The notes: generated by a model from the sequence alone, not told the origin. Shown: positions 34,946-44,510, counted from the stretch's first letter. The stretch is 64,000 nucleotides of DNA from Hyphomicrobiales bacterium (GCA_900468065.1 UBTA01000027.1:1-64000), one strand, 5' to 3'. Numbers and translations are program-made.

Positions 34946-36085
34946 TTACTGTCCGGGAAGAATCCGGACAGCATAGACGCTGAGGCTGTTGCCGGCGCCG
35001 GTCACATCGCTGTTGATGAGGATGTGCCCCGGTGAACTCGGCGCAAGGCTGCGATCGAACGTCACCTGGAACAACATGTCGTTCTTTTCCTCGTTCACCG
35101 TGAACCGGTGGCGGCCGCAATCGCCAAGCGAGGAAAAATCGCATTCGACCGAAAACTGCGTCTGCTTGCCGGTATCGGCCTGGACGCTGAGGGCGACGGT
35201 CGATGTCTTGCCGGAAATCTGCTCAAGGATTGAAGCCGGGATCTGGATCGACACATTGCCGTCGGCGTCCGCTGTCGCCGACGTGATACGAAGGCGCTGT
35301 CCGCGCTCATCGCTGACGGGGTCAGCGGCGGCGCGGCTGTCCGCCTTGACATTGCTCGCATCGGCAGGCGTGAAGACGTCAACCCAATCGCCGGAAAAAC
35401 CCGCTTGCGGCCCGAGCGTCTTCAAGCCGGCTGCGCCGTCGAAATCTTCCGATTGCACCGTCGAGGGCGGATTGGCAACGCTGGTATCGCGCTCCGCCGC
35501 CGTTTTCAAAAGCCCACTGGTTTCAACCCACCAGGCGCCCATCACGACAGCGGCGACCAGGGTCGTGATGACCATGACAAACGAGAGAAAGCTGCCACGC
35601 TTGCGCCGCCGGGGTTTTGCCGCCGCTGCTTCGGCTTTGGCAGCCTTGCCGCGTTTGCCCGCAGCCGGTTCGGCGGGGGCTGCCTCCGCAACCCGCGGCC
35701 CCTCACGGCGCTCCGGACGCAAGCCCGCAAGTCCGCCGTCGGCGACAGGGTTATTCGCCGGGCCGGTATTTCGTTCGGACGGCATGTGGACATCGTGATC
35801 AAGCTCCGCCGATGGGGCCGGAGCATTGCTGTTCTCGACACGGACCGGTGGCGGCACCGATGCAGCAGCCTTCAGGCTGGCGCGTTCCTCCAGTTCGATG
35901 GCGTGAATAACGCCTTCGAGCCGATGGCGCTGCTGGGCGATCACATCGGGATCGTGCACATCCTGCTTTTTGAGGCCGGCCTCCAGCGCGTTGCGCGCCG
36001 ATTGATAGATGCGCGCACGCGTTTCGGAGTTCGCCCTCTCGGAGCGTTCCAGCGCCTGTCTGATAGCAGTTTCCAGTCCGCTCAC
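34946..36085 (-). CDS. Rhizobial membrane-anchored hypothetical protein
   Basis: 379-aa protein of unknown function. N-terminal helical region (residues 1-70, MSGLETAIRQALERSERANS...), a disordered Pro/Ala/Lys-rich linker with a basic cluster KPRRRKRGS, one membrane helix (about 172-192, FLSFVMVITTLVAAVVMGAW), and a C-terminal beta-rich extracytoplasmic domain (about 225-379) with one conserved-looking pair of cysteines (VECDFSSLGDCGRHRF). The topology suggests a cytoplasmic sensor or partner domain linked to a periplasmic carbohydrate-binding-like module. A TTAA-N7-GTAAC sequence upstream (36260-36275) resembles a CtrA box. Confidence 0.75.
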   Translation of the reverse strand: MSGLETAIRQALERSERANSETRARIYQSARNALEAGLKKQDVHDPDVIAQQRHRLEGVIHAIELEERASLKAAASVPPPVRVENSNAPAPSAELDHDVHMPSERNTGPANNPVADGGLAGLRPERREGPRVAEAAPAEPAAGKRGKAAKAEAAAAKPRRRKRGSFLSFVMVITTLVAAVVMGAWWVETSGLLKTAAERDTSVANPPSTVQSEDFDGAAGLKTLGPQAGFSGDWVDVFTPADASNVKADSRAAADPVSDERGQRLRITSATADADGNVSIQIPASILEQISGKTSTVALSVQADTGKQTQFSVECDFSSLGDCGRHRFTVNEEKNDMLFQVTFDRSLAPSSPGHILINSDVTGAGNSLSVYAVRILPGQ

Positions 36086-36259
36086 TCTTTGTCCTTCTTG
36101 GTGCAGGCATCAGCGGTCTTGCAAGGCATATCACACGCATCGAACCGAAGGCCCGGTCGCTATCGCCCAAAGACCATGCACGACCGGCTATAGGCCTTAC
36201 AATCAATCCATCCTGACGGCCCGAGATTTCTTGCGAAACCCGGAACGCTTTTGAATGTG

Positions 36260-36275
36260 TTAACAATTGGGTAAC
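36260..36275. promoter_or_regulatory. CtrA-box-like sequence
   Basis: TTAA-CAATTGG-GTAAC, one mismatch from TTAA-N7-TTAAC, about 175 bp upstream of the minus-strand gene ending at 34946. Such near-matches occur by chance, so this is weak on its own. The rest of the 369-bp gap 36086-36454 holds the palindrome at 36415 and no gene. Confidence 0.3.
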
Positions 36276-36414
36276 GGTTGACGCTGCGATCTGCAAGCCT
36301 TGCGCGCCAAACGGGCCGTCAGCGCCGGGGAAAACCCGGTGGTTTTGACCAAACCGCGGGTGTCAGCGCTGACAAATCGGCCTTGCAAAACACAAAGCCG
36401 CTGCTAAAGTTCTT

Positions 36415-36430
36415 ACGTTTACGGAAACGT
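36415..36430. promoter_or_regulatory. Operator-like palindrome before the nitronate monooxygenase gene
   Basis: ACGTTT-ACGG-AAACGT, perfect 6-bp arms, 25 bp before the start codon. It shares the ACGTTTACG core with the palindrome before fadD (42585-42600), so one regulator may bind both. Confidence 0.5.
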
Positions 36431-36454
36431 CAAAATACAAACCGGGAGTGAACC

Positions 36455-37414
36455 TTGTCCCTGCCAGCCATTCTCAACGGCACAACGCGCCTGCCCGTCA
36501 TCGCAGCGCCGCTCTTCATCATATCGCATCCGGCGCTGACGCTCGCCCAGTGCAAGGCTGGTGTCGTCGGCTCGTTTCCCGCCTTGAATGCGCGGCCGGA
36601 AGCCCAGTTGGATGAATGGCTGGCCGAGATCACCGAGGAGCTTGCCGCTTACAATTCCAGCAACCCTGGCAAACCGGCCGCACCCTTCGCGGTCAACCAG
36701 ATCGTCCACAAGTCCAACAAGCGGCTCGAACACGACCTGATGCTCTGCGTCAAATACAAGGTGCCGATCGTCATTTCCTCGCTTGGCGCCGTGCCCGAGG
36801 TCAATGCCGCGATCCACTCCTATGGCGGCATCGTCCTGCATGACGTCATCAACAACCGCCACGCCAACTCGGCCATCCGCAAGGGCGCCGACGGACTGAT
36901 CGCGGTTGCGACCGGTGCTGGCGGCCATGCAGGCACGCTCTCGCCTTTCGCCCTCGTCCAGGAGATCCGCACCTGGTTTGACGGGCCACTTATGCTGTCC
37001 GGCGCCATATCCACCGGCGGCGCGGTTCTGGCGGCGCAGGCCATGGGTGCCGACATGGCCTATATCGGCTCGCCCTTCATCGCCACCACCGAGGCGCGCG
37101 CCAGCGATGCCTACAAGCAGATGATCGTCGACAGCAGCGCCGCCGACATCGTCTATTCCAATTCCTTCACCGGCATTCACGGCAACTACCTCAAGCCCTC
37201 GATTGTCGCCGCCGGCCTGGACCCGGATCATCTGCCGCAAGCCGATCCGTCGAAGATGGATTTCGAGACGGCCACCACCGGCGCCAAGGCCTGGAAGGAT
37301 ATCTGGGGCTGCGGCCAGGGCATCGGCGCCGTCACGGAGATCGTCCCCACTGCCAGCCTCGTCGATCGGCTGGCCCTGGAATATGCAGCGGCGAGACAAA
37401 GGCTGGCGCTATAA
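36455..37414 (+). CDS. Nitronate monooxygenase family flavoprotein
   Basis: 319-aa FMN-dependent TIM-barrel enzyme that oxidises alkyl nitronates, or a related enoyl reductase-like reaction. FMN-site blocks GTTRLPVIAAPLFIISHPAL at the start, GADGLIAVATGAGGHAGTLS near residue 155 and GADMAYIGSPFIAT near 200; the catalytic-region His is in VLHDVINNRHA. Start is TTG 36455 with GGGAG 6 nt upstream; no ATG precedes the conserved N-terminus. Confidence 0.88.
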   Translation: MSLPAILNGTTRLPVIAAPLFIISHPALTLAQCKAGVVGSFPALNARPEAQLDEWLAEITEELAAYNSSNPGKPAAPFAVNQIVHKSNKRLEHDLMLCVKYKVPIVISSLGAVPEVNAAIHSYGGIVLHDVINNRHANSAIRKGADGLIAVATGAGGHAGTLSPFALVQEIRTWFDGPLMLSGAISTGGAVLAAQAMGADMAYIGSPFIATTEARASDAYKQMIVDSSAADIVYSNSFTGIHGNYLKPSIVAAGLDPDHLPQADPSKMDFETATTGAKAWKDIWGCGQGIGAVTEIVPTASLVDRLALEYAAARQRLAL

Positions 37415-37538
37415 AAGGCGCCATTCCCCTTGCCCCAAGCTTTTTTCCCGTTCACAAAACTGATGACTTGAAATCAGAGCCGTTTGCGGGTATCAGCCCC
37501 TCACACATCGTTTCGCAGCGTCTGCGAAATGCATGCTG

Positions 37539-37614
37539 GCCGCTTTAGCTCAGGTGGTAGAGCACATCATTCGTAATGATGGGGTCAGAGGTTCGAGTCC
37601 TCTAAGCGGCACCA
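37539..37614 (+). tRNA. tRNA-Thr (anticodon CGT)
   Basis: Acceptor GCCGCTT/AAGCGGC, D arm TAGCTCAGGTGGTAGAGC, anticodon arm CATCA-TTCGTAA-TGATG (anticodon CGT), T arm AGAGGTTCGAGTCCTCT, encoded CCA at 37612-37614. Reads codon ACG. Confidence 0.96.
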
Positions 37615-37711
37615 TAATTCTCGACAAAGCATCGCGAAAACAGCACCTTGCGAATCTCATTGGATTTCAAGCGCTAAATCTACCTTTTAAGGCGCGAGAA
37701 ACGCGCTGCGG

Positions 37712-38014
37712 TCAGTTTGTCAGCCGGTAATAGGGGTCTTCCCTGTAAGTCGCGCCGACGTAACAATTTGTCCCGAAACATCGAGGGCTCCTGCGGTCTC
37801 CTGATTGAACGTAGATATCTTGCGGCCTGCCCCGATGATAATAGCTCGCCCCTTGCCTACCGTAATATTCGCGCCGCTCTATGACCACTTGCTCGCGATA
37901 GATAGTGGGCATACGCGCGTCAGGATAGCGATATGCGCCTTCATCTATGCAACCGGACAAGGTCACACCAGATACACAGACGGCACAGAGAATCTTAAAC
38001 AGCTTATGGCCCAT
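37712..38014 (-). CDS. Small putative lipoprotein
   Basis: 100-aa protein with a lipobox: hydrophobic signal then TLSGC (Cys22), so probably lipid-anchored. The mature part is Tyr/Arg-rich (YRYPDARMPTIYREQVV, ERREYYGRQGASYY) with two more cysteines (CFGTNC). GGAGG lies 4 nt before the ATG at 38014. No known domain recognised. Confidence 0.7.
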   Translation of the reverse strand: MGHKLFKILCAVCVSGVTLSGCIDEGAYRYPDARMPTIYREQVVIERREYYGRQGASYYHRGRPQDIYVQSGDRRSPRCFGTNCYVGATYREDPYYRLTN

Positions 38015-38208
38015 TCAACCTCCAGAAGAGAAAGATGGCGTGACCATGAAATAAGACAAGCCTTTCTGGCGGAAGGGCTGTTCAAATCCTTAATCGAAGG
38101 TTAATGCGGGGGAGTAGCACCAAACCGGGATGTTCAAGCCCGGCGCAAGCGACGCAGCCTATCCTGCCCTCACCTCCGGCATGATGCCGGGCAGCAGAGG
38201 ACAATGAT

Positions 38209-38370
38209 ATGTCGAACATCATCGAATATTCAGCCGATATCAACGACGCGGCCATCGCTCTTTTTCTGCAGGACGAAAATGGCGACAAGCTGACCGATAT
38301 TCTGGTGGACGCCCTCGACGAAGCCTTCCGAATTCTGAACGACGAACTGGCTTCCGGCGCATTGAACTAG
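38209..38370 (+). CDS. Small acidic protein (53 aa)
   Basis: Begins MSNIIEYSADINDAAIALFL and ends in a helical acidic segment (VDALDEAFRILNDELASGAL). ATG 38209 is preceded by AGAGGA. No membrane segment or known domain. Codon choice looks like that of the neighbouring genes, which supports its being real. Confidence 0.6.
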   Translation: MSNIIEYSADINDAAIALFLQDENGDKLTDILVDALDEAFRILNDELASGALN

Positions 38371-38573
38371 CTCCTTCGGCCCATCCCGGCCTTTCAAAAC
38401 GCAACAGACTCATGGATGTCTTACGTCACCCGTAGGATGATCTCATGGCGCGCAGAGCATCCGCGACCGCAGCTTTTTTCGGCGAACATGGTTAATTTTT
38501 TAACTATTTTCCGGCTATGAGCGGAACGGTTCGGCGGATCAGCCGTTGATGCGAAAACCCGGGAGGACCTTCT

Positions 38574-38762
38574 ATGATCTTCAATCTGCTCAAGGGCAAG
38601 CGTAACGAATCGGCAGACACCGGCACTTATGCCGATGGCGTTTTCGAACTGCCGACGCGTGAGATCAAGCCGGAACCGCGGCGCCTTCGCGGCCATATGG
38701 CGCATCAGCGCGACTATGGCAGCGACCGGACGATCGCACCGATCCCCGCCGGATTTGCCTGA
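38574..38762 (+). CDS. Small basic hypothetical protein (62 aa)
   Basis: MIFNLLKGKRNESADTGTYA at the N-terminus, basic and Pro-rich at the C-terminus, with several Arg. GGGAGGA lies 6 nt upstream of the ATG, a strong ribosome site. No family recognised; probably a short rhizobial protein. Confidence 0.6.
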   Translation: MIFNLLKGKRNESADTGTYADGVFELPTREIKPEPRRLRGHMAHQRDYGSDRTIAPIPAGFA

Positions 38763-38800
38763 GCTTTTCCAGCAGGGAACTTTTGCTGCTATACCGCCAC

Positions 38801-39628
38801 TCAGGCGCGCGGCTTCAGCTTCATGTGGCGGTTGACGTCCTTGTAGAGCAGGTAGCGGAATTTTCCGGGGCCGCCAGCGTAACAGGCCTGCGGGCAGAAG
38901 GCGCGCAGCCACATATAGTCACCTGCCTCGACTTCCACCCAATCCTGATTGAGCCTGTAGACCGCCTTGCCTTCCAGCACATAGAGCCCGTGCTCCATGA
39001 CGTGGGTTTCGGCGAATGGGATCACCGCCCCCGGCTCGAAGGTGACGATTGTCACGTGCATGTCGTGGCGCAGGTCGTTGGGATCGACAAAACGCGTCGT
39101 TGCCCATTTGCCCTCGGTCCCTGCCATTGGCGATGGCGCGATATCCGCTTCGTTGAGGAAAAGAGGCGTCGGAACATCAAGTCCTTCGACGAATTCATAG
39201 GCCTTGCGCACCCAGTGGAACCGTACCGTCTGGCCGCTGGTATTGCGCACTGACCATTTGCTTGCAGGCGGGATGAAGGCATAGCCGCCCGGGCGCATCT
39301 GGTGGGCTTCCCCGTCCAGCGTCACCGTCAATTCACCCTCAACCACGAACAGCACGCCTTCGGCACCATCGTCCAGTTCCGGCCGGTCGCTGCCGCCGCC
39401 GGGCGCGACTTCCATGATATATTGCGAAAAGGTCTCGGCAAAACCGGAGAGCGGCCGGGACAGGATCCACAGCCGGGTGTCTTCCCAGAACGGCAGGAAG
39501 CTGGTGACGATGTCCATCATCACGCCCTTGGGGATGATGGCATAGGCTTCGGTGAAGACCGCGCGGTCCGTCAACAGTTGCGTTTGCGCCGGCGCGCCGC
39601 CCTGAGGGGCGTAGTAAGTGCTGTTCAT
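38801..39628 (-). CDS. (S)-ureidoglycine aminohydrolase (double cupin)
   Basis: 275-aa bicupin that would release ammonia from (S)-ureidoglycine in purine/allantoin degradation. N-terminal cupin (about residues 45-135, LFVVEGELTVTLDGEAHQMR) and C-terminal cupin (about 180-260, FAETHVMEHGLYVLEGKAVY) with the Mn2+-type ligand set H..E..H in the second. No other purine-degradation gene is adjacent. ATG 39628 has AGGGAAG upstream. Confidence 0.87.
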   Translation of the reverse strand: MNSTYYAPQGGAPAQTQLLTDRAVFTEAYAIIPKGVMMDIVTSFLPFWEDTRLWILSRPLSGFAETFSQYIMEVAPGGGSDRPELDDGAEGVLFVVEGELTVTLDGEAHQMRPGGYAFIPPASKWSVRNTSGQTVRFHWVRKAYEFVEGLDVPTPLFLNEADIAPSPMAGTEGKWATTRFVDPNDLRHDMHVTIVTFEPGAVIPFAETHVMEHGLYVLEGKAVYRLNQDWVEVEAGDYMWLRAFCPQACYAGGPGKFRYLLYKDVNRHMKLKPRA

Positions 39629-39837
39629 CTGCTTCCCTGAACGTTCGAATGGGTCAGCCTGTTCGGCGGCGGGATGCCGTCAGGCTCTACGAACACTTAG
39701 CGCAACGCGGCGCGCAGATCACGCGGCAATTCCCTCCGATCTCTGGATTCACTTTCACACAGAAGAAGGAAATCGTCGATGTCCGCCCACGCTCTGTTGA
39801 CCGCGGAGATGCGCCACAATCAGGGTCTCGCTCGATT

Positions 39838-40992
39838 TTACTTGATGATCACGCTTGGTGGGGCGGGTTGGGCATTGGCTTCGTGAAGCCATTCGCGCCA
39901 AATGGCCACCAACAGCGCCATCAACACCGGCCCGACGAACAGACCAAGGAAGCCCATCGTCTTGACGCCGCCGACAAGCCCGAAGAATGTCGGCAGGAAC
40001 GGCAGCTTGATCGGGCCGCCAACCAGCCTGGGGCGTAGCGTCTTGTCGACGATAAAGAGTTCGACCGTACCCCAGACGAACAGTGCCCCGCCGGCAAACA
40101 TCGAGCCACTGGCGACGAGATAGACGGACACCAGCGTAAAACACAGCGGCGCGCCGCCCGGTACCAGCGCCATGATCCCGGTAATGATCCCAAGCGTCAC
40201 AGGAGACGGAACGCCAGCCAGCCAATAGGCGACACCAAGCACAATGCCTTCGCCAATGGCGATGATGCCCATGCCCGTCACCGTCGAGCTGATGGTCAAG
40301 GGTACGATCCGCGAAACACGTTCCCAGCGTAACGGCAAGATCCGTTCGCCAAGACGATCGAGTTGGGCGACGAGCTTTTCCCCATCGCGGTAGACGAAGA
40401 AGAGCGTGATGAGCATGAAAAGGAGCGTCAGCAGCGACTGGAAGGCCGAGGCACCGACAACCAGCACGCCGCGATAGATATTACCGATATTGGAGCCGCT
40501 GACGAGTTGCACGAGTTCGCCAAGCGCGCCGGGATGGCCGACATATTTTGCCCATTGCTGACCAAGCCACACACCCATGCCCGGGATCTGCGTCAGCCAC
40601 ATCGGCACAGCGGCACCCGCCGCATTAGTCTCGATCGCCCAGACGGCCCAGTTGTGGACCTCATCGACGGCATAAACCGCGGCAAGCGAGATTGGCGCAA
40701 CGATGAAGGAAATCACCGCGATGATAGCAATCGTCGCGCCGAATGTCCGGCTGCCTCCGACAGCAGCCAGTAGCCGCCGATAGATCGGCCAACTGGCAAA
40801 TCCGATGACGAGCGCCGCAAGGACCGGCACCAGGAAACCGTTGAAGAAATAAACACCGGCTGCAAGAACAAAGACCAGCAGCCAGCGCGCAGCCGCCATC
40901 GGCCCGACCAGCGCCGATCGATCATAGACCGGGCGGGCGAAGAGACGTGGTTCCGAGTGCGGCTCGTTCCGCTCACGATTGCTCAGTTGCAA
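39838..40992 (-). CDS. AI-2E/PerM-family transporter
   Basis: About 384-aa inner-membrane protein with seven to eight hydrophobic segments; the family block PGGAPLCFTLVSVYLVASGS is near residue 290. The AI-2E family includes putative exporters, and autoinducer export should not be assumed. TTG 40992 is favoured because GGAGG lies 8 nt upstream; the longer reading begins at GTG 41007, inside that ribosome site. No neighbour in the same direction clearly shares an operon. Confidence 0.82.
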   Translation of the reverse strand: MQLSNRERNEPHSEPRLFARPVYDRSALVGPMAAARWLLVFVLAAGVYFFNGFLVPVLAALVIGFASWPIYRRLLAAVGGSRTFGATIAIIAVISFIVAPISLAAVYAVDEVHNWAVWAIETNAAGAAVPMWLTQIPGMGVWLGQQWAKYVGHPGALGELVQLVSGSNIGNIYRGVLVVGASAFQSLLTLLFMLITLFFVYRDGEKLVAQLDRLGERILPLRWERVSRIVPLTISSTVTGMGIIAIGEGIVLGVAYWLAGVPSPVTLGIITGIMALVPGGAPLCFTLVSVYLVASGSMFAGGALFVWGTVELFIVDKTLRPRLVGGPIKLPFLPTFFGLVGGVKTMGFLGLFVGPVLMALLVAIWREWLHEANAQPAPPSVIIK

Positions 40993-41183
40993 AAAATAGT
41001 CCTCCACAGGCCATCAAGATGACAGCAAAACCCGTCACGTGCCAGCACGGTTCCATTTGTTTCCGGACATCCCGGAAACATGCGGCATAGGTAAGTATGA
41101 CCGCATGGTCAACACAAGCGGATGACAACAGCTTTTCAGCGATGATGCAACGCCGGTCAATTGCGGCGGAATTGCGGAGATCG

Positions 41184-42395
41184 TTACTTGCGGTCGGATA
41201 CTGCAACTCTTGAGCGGTCAAGCAGCACCGACGACAGGAAAATGCCGATACCGGCCACCGACATCATTGCGCCGACAAGGCCGGTCGATGTCCAGCCATA
41301 ACCGGCCGCAATGGAAAGACCACCGAGCCAGGCGCCGAGCGCGTTGGCGAGGTTGAAGGCGGAATGGCTGGCGGCTGCGGCCAGCGTCTGCGCCTCGCCC
41401 GCAACATCCATCAGCCGCATCTGGATCCCCGGCACGACTGCAAAACCGCCACCGATGAGCAGCACGTTGACCACCGCCATCCATGGCGTCGTCATGGTGA
41501 AATAGAACAGCACATAGGCGACAAGGTTGAAGACGAGCGCAATACCGATCGCCGGCATCAGCTTCCAATCAGCCAGGCGCGAACCGACGATGTTGCCGAG
41601 GATCATACCGGCGCCGAAAACGGACAACATGATCGGAACGGTTCCAAGCGATATGCCTGCGACTTCGGTCAGGGCCGGGGTGATATAGCTGAAGACCGAG
41701 AACATGCCGCCGCAGCCGATCGCGCAGATGCCGAGCGTCAGCCAGACCTGGCTCTTGCCGAAAGCACCCAGTTCCTTCAGCGGCGTCGCCGACGGGTTGG
41801 CCTTGTCCTTCGGCACGAAGAGCCATGTGAGAACGACCGTCAGCACACTGATGACGCCGACGATCGCAAACGCGGCGCGCCAGCCAAGCGCCTGACCAAA
41901 CCAGGCGGCAAGCGGCGTTCCGAGCAGAGTGGCAACGGTCAATCCCATCATCACACGGCCGATGGCACGGGCCCGTTGATGCGGTGCCGCCATGCCGGCG
42001 GCAACCAGGGCGGCAACGCCGAAATAGGCGCCGTGGGGCAAACCGGCCAGAAACCGGGCAGCGACCAGCAGACCAAAACTATCGGCGACAGCACTGGCAA
42101 GATTTCCGAGTGCAAACAGGCTCATCAAGGCTAGAAGGACATTGTGCCGTGAAAACCGCGCCGCAAGCACGGCTAAAAGTGGTGCGCCGACGACGACGCC
42201 GATCGCATAGGCGCTGATCACATGGCCGGCAAAAGGCACCGAAACCGAAAAATCGCCAGCCACCTGCGGCAGCAGCCCCATGATGGCAAATTCGCCTGTG
42301 CCGATGCCGAAACCACCGACGGCCAAGGCCAGTTCCGCACTAGACATGCCGCCCCAGCGGGCGGCCGGAATGGAGGAAAGCGCATCGTCTGACAT
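41184..42395 (-). CDS. MFS transporter (DHA1/AraJ-like)
   Basis: 403-aa inner-membrane protein with twelve hydrophobic segments. GIGTGEFAIMGLLPQVA and AYAIGVVVGAPLLAVLAARFSR (the A-motif loop) in the N-half place it with drug/sugar-type DHA1 exporters. Substrate unknown. Separated by about 400 bp from fadD, which faces away. Confidence 0.85.
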   Translation of the reverse strand: MSDDALSSIPAARWGGMSSAELALAVGGFGIGTGEFAIMGLLPQVAGDFSVSVPFAGHVISAYAIGVVVGAPLLAVLAARFSRHNVLLALMSLFALGNLASAVADSFGLLVAARFLAGLPHGAYFGVAALVAAGMAAPHQRARAIGRVMMGLTVATLLGTPLAAWFGQALGWRAAFAIVGVISVLTVVLTWLFVPKDKANPSATPLKELGAFGKSQVWLTLGICAIGCGGMFSVFSYITPALTEVAGISLGTVPIMLSVFGAGMILGNIVGSRLADWKLMPAIGIALVFNLVAYVLFYFTMTTPWMAVVNVLLIGGGFAVVPGIQMRLMDVAGEAQTLAAAASHSAFNLANALGAWLGGLSIAAGYGWTSTGLVGAMMSVAGIGIFLSSVLLDRSRVAVSDRK

Positions 42396-42584
42396 GGCAC
42401 GACCTGTCTGGAACCTTTAGGCCCAAAGAATTTTGGTTCTGAAATGAAAAGCCGCGACAAAATTGGGAGGAAAGCCGCAGCATTGGTGCACTGCAATATA
42501 CCCATTTGCGCCTCCGCGCAAAGAGATTGCTGTTTTGGCTTGCCGCTAAATCTTGCCCTGCACGCACAGATGGCGGCGGCTATA

Positions 42585-42600
42585 TTGACGTTTACGTCAA
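42585..42600. promoter_or_regulatory. Operator-like palindrome before fadD
   Basis: TTGACGT-TT-ACGTCAA, perfect 7-bp arms, with a TATAAT -10 at 42606-42611, so its TTGACG could be the -35. A repressor here would cover the promoter. The ACGTTTACG core recurs at 36415. It resembles operators of MerR-type regulators of branched-chain/fatty-acid oxidation (LiuR class); that link is inference. Confidence 0.6.
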
Positions 42601-42796
42601 AGTTATATAATCCGGAATGCGCTTGATGGGACGATGCAAAAGCCCCATCTTGATCAGGCGGAGAATCTGGAGGGATTTTTCGCCCATGCGTAACGGACCG
42701 CCCGGAGACATTTTCGGACAGGGTTATGCGTGGAAAAGGAGATGATGCGCGTCTGACTTGCAGCGCAGCGACAGACGCATGAGGGAGAGAGCGACG

Positions 42797-44497
42797 ATGC
42801 GGGACACAATGATACAGACGCCCGGACCCCAAGTTGGGAAACCCTGGCTGCAATCCTATCCCACCGGCATGCCGGCCGACATTGCTCCCCTGCCCTACGA
42901 TTCGATCGGCGACCTCTTCGCGCAATCCTGCAAAAAATATGCTGATCGCGCCGCCTTTACTTGCATGGGCAAGACGCTGACGTTCAGCGACCTCGATACG
43001 CAGAGCAAAAAGATCGGCGCCTGGCTGCAATCGACCGGCCTTGCCAAGGGCGATCGCGTCGCCGTGATGATGCCCAACATCCTGCAGAACCCGGTGATCG
43101 TCTTCGGCATCCTTCGGGCCGGCTATACTGTCGTCAACGTCAATCCACTCTACACGCCGCGCGAACTGCAACACCAGTTGAAGGATTCCGGCGCCAAGGC
43201 CATCTTTGTTCTGGAAAATTTCGCCCACACTGTCGAGCAGGTGGCGGCACGCACGGATCTGAAACACACTGTCGTCGCCACGATGGGCGATCTTCTCGGC
43301 CTCAAGGGCCTGATCGTCAACATCGTCGTGCGCAAGGTAAAGAAGCTGGTGCCCGCCTGGTCGCTGCCAGGGCATCTGTCCTTCAAAGCGGTTCTTGCAA
43401 AGGGTGCTGGCCAGACACTTAAGGCCGTCGACGTAAAGCCCAGCGATGTCGCCTTCCTGCAATATACCGGCGGTACGACCGGCGTCTCCAAGGGCGCGAC
43501 ACTCACCCATTCCAATCTTTTGTCGAACATGTCCCAGATGGGGCTATGGCTGGAAACTGCGTTCCTGGACAAGAAGCGGCCTGATCGCCTCGTGTTTCTC
43601 TGCGCCCTGCCGCTCTATCACATCTTCGCCTTGACGGTGAATTCGCTGATGGGCCTGAGCACCGGCGGCGAGAATATCCTGATCCCAAACCCGCGCGACA
43701 TTCCCGCCTTCGTCAAGGAAATCGCCAAGTATAAGGTCAATATCTTCCCTGGCCTCAACACGCTTTTCAACGCCCTGATGAACAATGCCGAGTTTCAGAA
43801 GCTGGACTTCTCCGATCTGGCGCTGACCTTCGGCGGCGGCATGGCGGTGCAGCGCCCGGTCGCGGAACGCTGGGAAAAAATGACGGGCTCGCCGATCAAG
43901 GAAGGTTACGGCCTGTCGGAGACCTCCCCGGTTGCCACCGCAAACCGGCTCGATGGCAAGGAGTTCACCGGCACGATCGGCCTGCCGCTGCCTTCGACCG
44001 ATGTCGAGATCCGCGATGAGGACGGCAATACGCTGCCGCTTGGCGATATCGGCGAAATCTGCATCCGTGGACCACAGGTCATGGCCGGCTATTGGCAACG
44101 GCCGGACGAAACCGCCAAGGCCATTTCCGATGATGGTTTTTTCCGCTCGGGCGATATCGGCTTCATGAACCCGGAAGGTCTGGTCAAGATCGTCGACCGC
44201 AAGAAGGACATGATCCTGGTTTCCGGCTTCAACGTCTTCCCCAACGAGATCGAGGAAGTGGCGATGACGCTTGCCGGCATTCTCGAATGCGCAGCCATCG
44301 GCGTGCCGGATGAACATTCCGGCGAAGCGGTCAAGTTGTTCGTCGTCAAGAAAGACCCGAGCCTGACGGAAGCGGACGTGAAGGCGCATTGCGCGGCAAA
44401 CCTAACCAACTACAAGCGTCCAAGGTTTGTAGAGTTCCGCACGGAATTGCCCAAATCGAACGTCGGCAAGATCCTGCGCAAGGACCTGCGCGGGTAG
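42797..44497 (+). CDS. fadD: Long-chain acyl-CoA synthetase
   Basis: 566-aa ANL-superfamily ligase that activates fatty acids to acyl-CoA through an acyl-adenylate at the inner membrane face. AMP-binding P-loop QYTGGTTGVSKGA near residue 218, GYGLSETSPV near 370, and hinge/catalytic region GWFRSGDIG-like FFRSGDIGFMNPEGL then IVDRKKDMI, KSNVGKILRKDL at the end. ATG 42797 has GGGAG upstream; a longer reading from a TTG adds residues. The ACGT palindrome lies upstream. Confidence 0.93.
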   Translation: MRDTMIQTPGPQVGKPWLQSYPTGMPADIAPLPYDSIGDLFAQSCKKYADRAAFTCMGKTLTFSDLDTQSKKIGAWLQSTGLAKGDRVAVMMPNILQNPVIVFGILRAGYTVVNVNPLYTPRELQHQLKDSGAKAIFVLENFAHTVEQVAARTDLKHTVVATMGDLLGLKGLIVNIVVRKVKKLVPAWSLPGHLSFKAVLAKGAGQTLKAVDVKPSDVAFLQYTGGTTGVSKGATLTHSNLLSNMSQMGLWLETAFLDKKRPDRLVFLCALPLYHIFALTVNSLMGLSTGGENILIPNPRDIPAFVKEIAKYKVNIFPGLNTLFNALMNNAEFQKLDFSDLALTFGGGMAVQRPVAERWEKMTGSPIKEGYGLSETSPVATANRLDGKEFTGTIGLPLPSTDVEIRDEDGNTLPLGDIGEICIRGPQVMAGYWQRPDETAKAISDDGFFRSGDIGFMNPEGLVKIVDRKKDMILVSGFNVFPNEIEEVAMTLAGILECAAIGVPDEHSGEAVKLFVVKKDPSLTEADVKAHCAANLTNYKRPRFVEFRTELPKSNVGKILRKDLRG

Positions 44498-44510
44498 ATT
44501 TCGCAATCAC

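Noticed and set aside
38490-38515. CtrA box near 38493 (GTTAATTTTTTAAC)
   Set aside because: TTAA halves are separated by 4 nt and in inverted arrangement, not the TTAA-N7-TTAAC direct arrangement.
37539-38762. Possible integrated island after tRNA-Thr
   Set aside because: Small orphan genes follow the tRNA, but I see no integrase, no repeat of the tRNA 3' end and no composition shift.
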